Origin: an uncultured Clostridia bacterium
GTDB taxonomy: Bacteria > Bacillota > Clostridia > Tissierellales > Peptoniphilaceae
DNA length: 16,293 nt
NCBI GenBank assembly: GCA_947254025.1
Contig: CAMYBS010000025.1
Coordinates: forward strand, 1-16,293
Direction of reading: 5' to 3'
Of the stretch, positions 15,752 through 16,293 are shown piece by piece. The notes beneath the pieces were generated by a model. It saw only the letters and a list, made by a program, of their open reading frames with translations, did not search any database and was not told the DNA's origin. A program made the translations under genes and the position numbers. Position 1 is the first letter of the stretch, and each line of letters opens with the position of its first letter.

Positions 15752-15988
15752 TATGCAAAGACATTTTGCATGATGAGTAAAATTGCTACACGAATGACGA
15801 ATCGATGATATGTGACGAGCGATTGATGAGTGACTTGCATTAGATAAGGCAAAAAGAAAAAGAGATTGGCGTGCACTAGAGTTGTGACGATTGATACAAT
15901 AGTGTAAAGTAAATTGACTAAATTTTGAATAATGTAATATTGTATGTAAAAGTAAAATTATTTAAAAATTAAAAATTAATTTCTTAGA
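15752..15988. other. Non-coding A+T-rich spacer
   Basis: No coding frame with a ribosome-binding site was found on either strand. TTGACT at 15914-15919 with TAATAT at 15935-15940 (15-bp spacing) is a poor promoter candidate for the foldable element that follows. Nothing else is supported. Confidence 0.5.
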
Positions 15989-16090
15989 TAAAATGTGATG
16001 ATTGGGCGAAGTGGACTGACGAGGCAAGCGGAGTGTATAAGTACATACTCGAGCATGCCGAGGAGGGAACGAGCTCAAGGGCGCATTTTA
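15989..16090 (+). ncRNA. Candidate structured RNA or repeat element upstream of the rRNA promoter
   Basis: A locally G+C-rich block of about 100 nt inside A+T-rich spacer. The outer stem TAAAATGTG (15989-15997) pairs with CGCATTTTA (16082-16090), with one G-U pair. Inside, a long imperfect hairpin forms: GGCA (16023-16026) with TGCC (16056-16059), GC with GC next to it, and GAGTGTAT (16031-16038) with ACATACTC (16043-16050), with one G-U pair and one A-C mismatch. No gene frame covers it. I cannot name the family. It could be a regulatory RNA, part of a longer pre-rRNA leader from a second promoter, or a dispersed repeat. Confidence 0.4.
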
Positions 16091-16142
16091 GCAAGAAATA
16101 TACTACAGCTAGTATTAGACGAAGGATCTAGATACAAGCTTT

Positions 16143-16180
16143 AAAATTTTTTTAAAAAATTTTAAAAAAAGAGAAAAAAG
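16143..16180 (+). promoter_or_regulatory. UP-like A+T tract before the rRNA promoter
   Basis: Runs of A and T with almost no G or C directly upstream of the -35, as in UP elements that bind the RNA polymerase alpha subunit at rRNA promoters. Confidence 0.6.
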
Positions 16181-16182
16181 AC

Positions 16183-16212
16183 TTGACAAAGGTAAGGAAT
16201 AAATGGTAGAAT
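16183..16212 (+). promoter_or_regulatory. Strong promoter, probably of an rRNA operon
   Basis: Consensus TTGACA (16183-16188), an 18-bp spacer and TAGAAT (16207-16212), behind a UP-like tract. No ribosome-binding site or start codon follows before the edge. Confidence 0.8.
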
Positions 16213-16218
16213 GGATAA

Positions 16219-16293
16219 GTCATCTGGAAAGACCAGGTGGCAAGCAAAACTGAATAAAAGTGAAAAGAACGATTTAAACCAATCAATTTTTAT
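16219..16293 (+). other. Probable rRNA operon leader reaching the 16S 5' end
   Basis: A short hairpin, CATCTGG (16221-16227) with CCAGGTG (16233-16239), is followed by an unstructured A-rich leader. The last bases, AATTTTTAT, resemble the start of 16S rRNA genes just before GAGAGTTTGATCCTGGCTC, so the 16S gene would begin at about the right edge. Inference from about 80 nt only. Confidence 0.6.

Noticed and set aside
15447..15764. Minus-strand open frame of about 105 codons over the acetyltransferase end and terminator
   Set aside because: It crosses the operon terminator, has no ribosome-binding site, and is Leu/Cys/His-rich shadow translation of a clear GNAT gene.
15797..15835. Possible 18-nt tandem duplication (GACGA-like units)
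   Set aside because: Only about 11 of 18 positions agree between units, within what chance gives in this composition.

Overview
The window looks like the chromosome of a low-G+C, anaerobic, selenocysteine-using Firmicute. The evidence is strong AAAGGAGG ribosome-binding sites, TTG as well as ATG starts, A+T-rich intergenic DNA with compact hairpin-plus-T-tract terminators, and a cast of anaerobe proteins (rubrerythrin, a short-chain flavodoxin, a hemerythrin-like protein, a butanol-dehydrogenase-type alcohol dehydrogenase). A non-sporulating clostridial or Tissierellia-like lineage (Peptoniphilaceae or similar) is my best guess. The genus cannot be fixed from this sequence.

Layout. (1) 1-3057: rubrerythrin, truncated by a single base at the left edge, with its own terminator; then a two-gene cell-shape operon, murA followed directly by an mbl-type mreB. 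(2) 3036-4453: a two-gene cassette of an AhpD/carboxymuconolactone-decarboxylase-like protein and the radical SAM protein ArsS (arsenosugar biosynthesis families). ArsS reads through an in-frame TGA at 4388 that I interpret as selenocysteine, with a SECIS-like hairpin just after it. (3) 4499-5180: a small decaying 19-bp tandem repeat, then flavodoxin. (4) 5196-5969, minus strand: a ZIP metal transporter, convergent with flavodoxin across a bidirectional terminator and divergent from the next gene. (5) 6071-7088: a hemerythrin-like gene, then the frameshifted remains of a class B sortase gene. (6) 7100-7728: a monocistronic YwlG/UPF0340 gene. (7) 7792-15751: one long plus-strand transcription unit with a promoter at one end, a strong terminator at the other, and mostly tiny gaps or overlaps. 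It holds a thioredoxin-reductase-like flavoprotein without the CxxC, guaB, thyX, a histidine phosphatase, a MATE transporter, an LCP cell-wall ligase, an iron alcohol dehydrogenase and a GNAT acetyltransferase. (8) 15752-16293: non-coding DNA with a compact foldable element, an A+T-rich UP-like tract, a strong promoter and a leader hairpin. This looks like the control region of an rRNA operon whose 16S gene should begin at or just past the right edge.

How the parts fit. Regions 1, 3 and 5 carry oxygen and peroxide defence and low-potential electron carriers. Flavodoxin could plausibly feed electrons to the radical SAM enzyme, but this is inference. MurA, Mbl and LCP serve wall synthesis and elongation. 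In spore-formers murA and mbl are separated by spoIID, spoIIQ and spoIIID; their direct abutment here suggests loss of that block. GuaB and ThyX supply GTP and dTMP precursors from the long operon, which ends shortly upstream of the putative rRNA promoter.

Most interesting: the ArsS selenoprotein with its SECIS overlapping the stop codon, the foldable element upstream of the rRNA promoter, the murA-mbl junction, the CxxC-less flavoprotein in the guaB-thyX operon, and the sortase relic.
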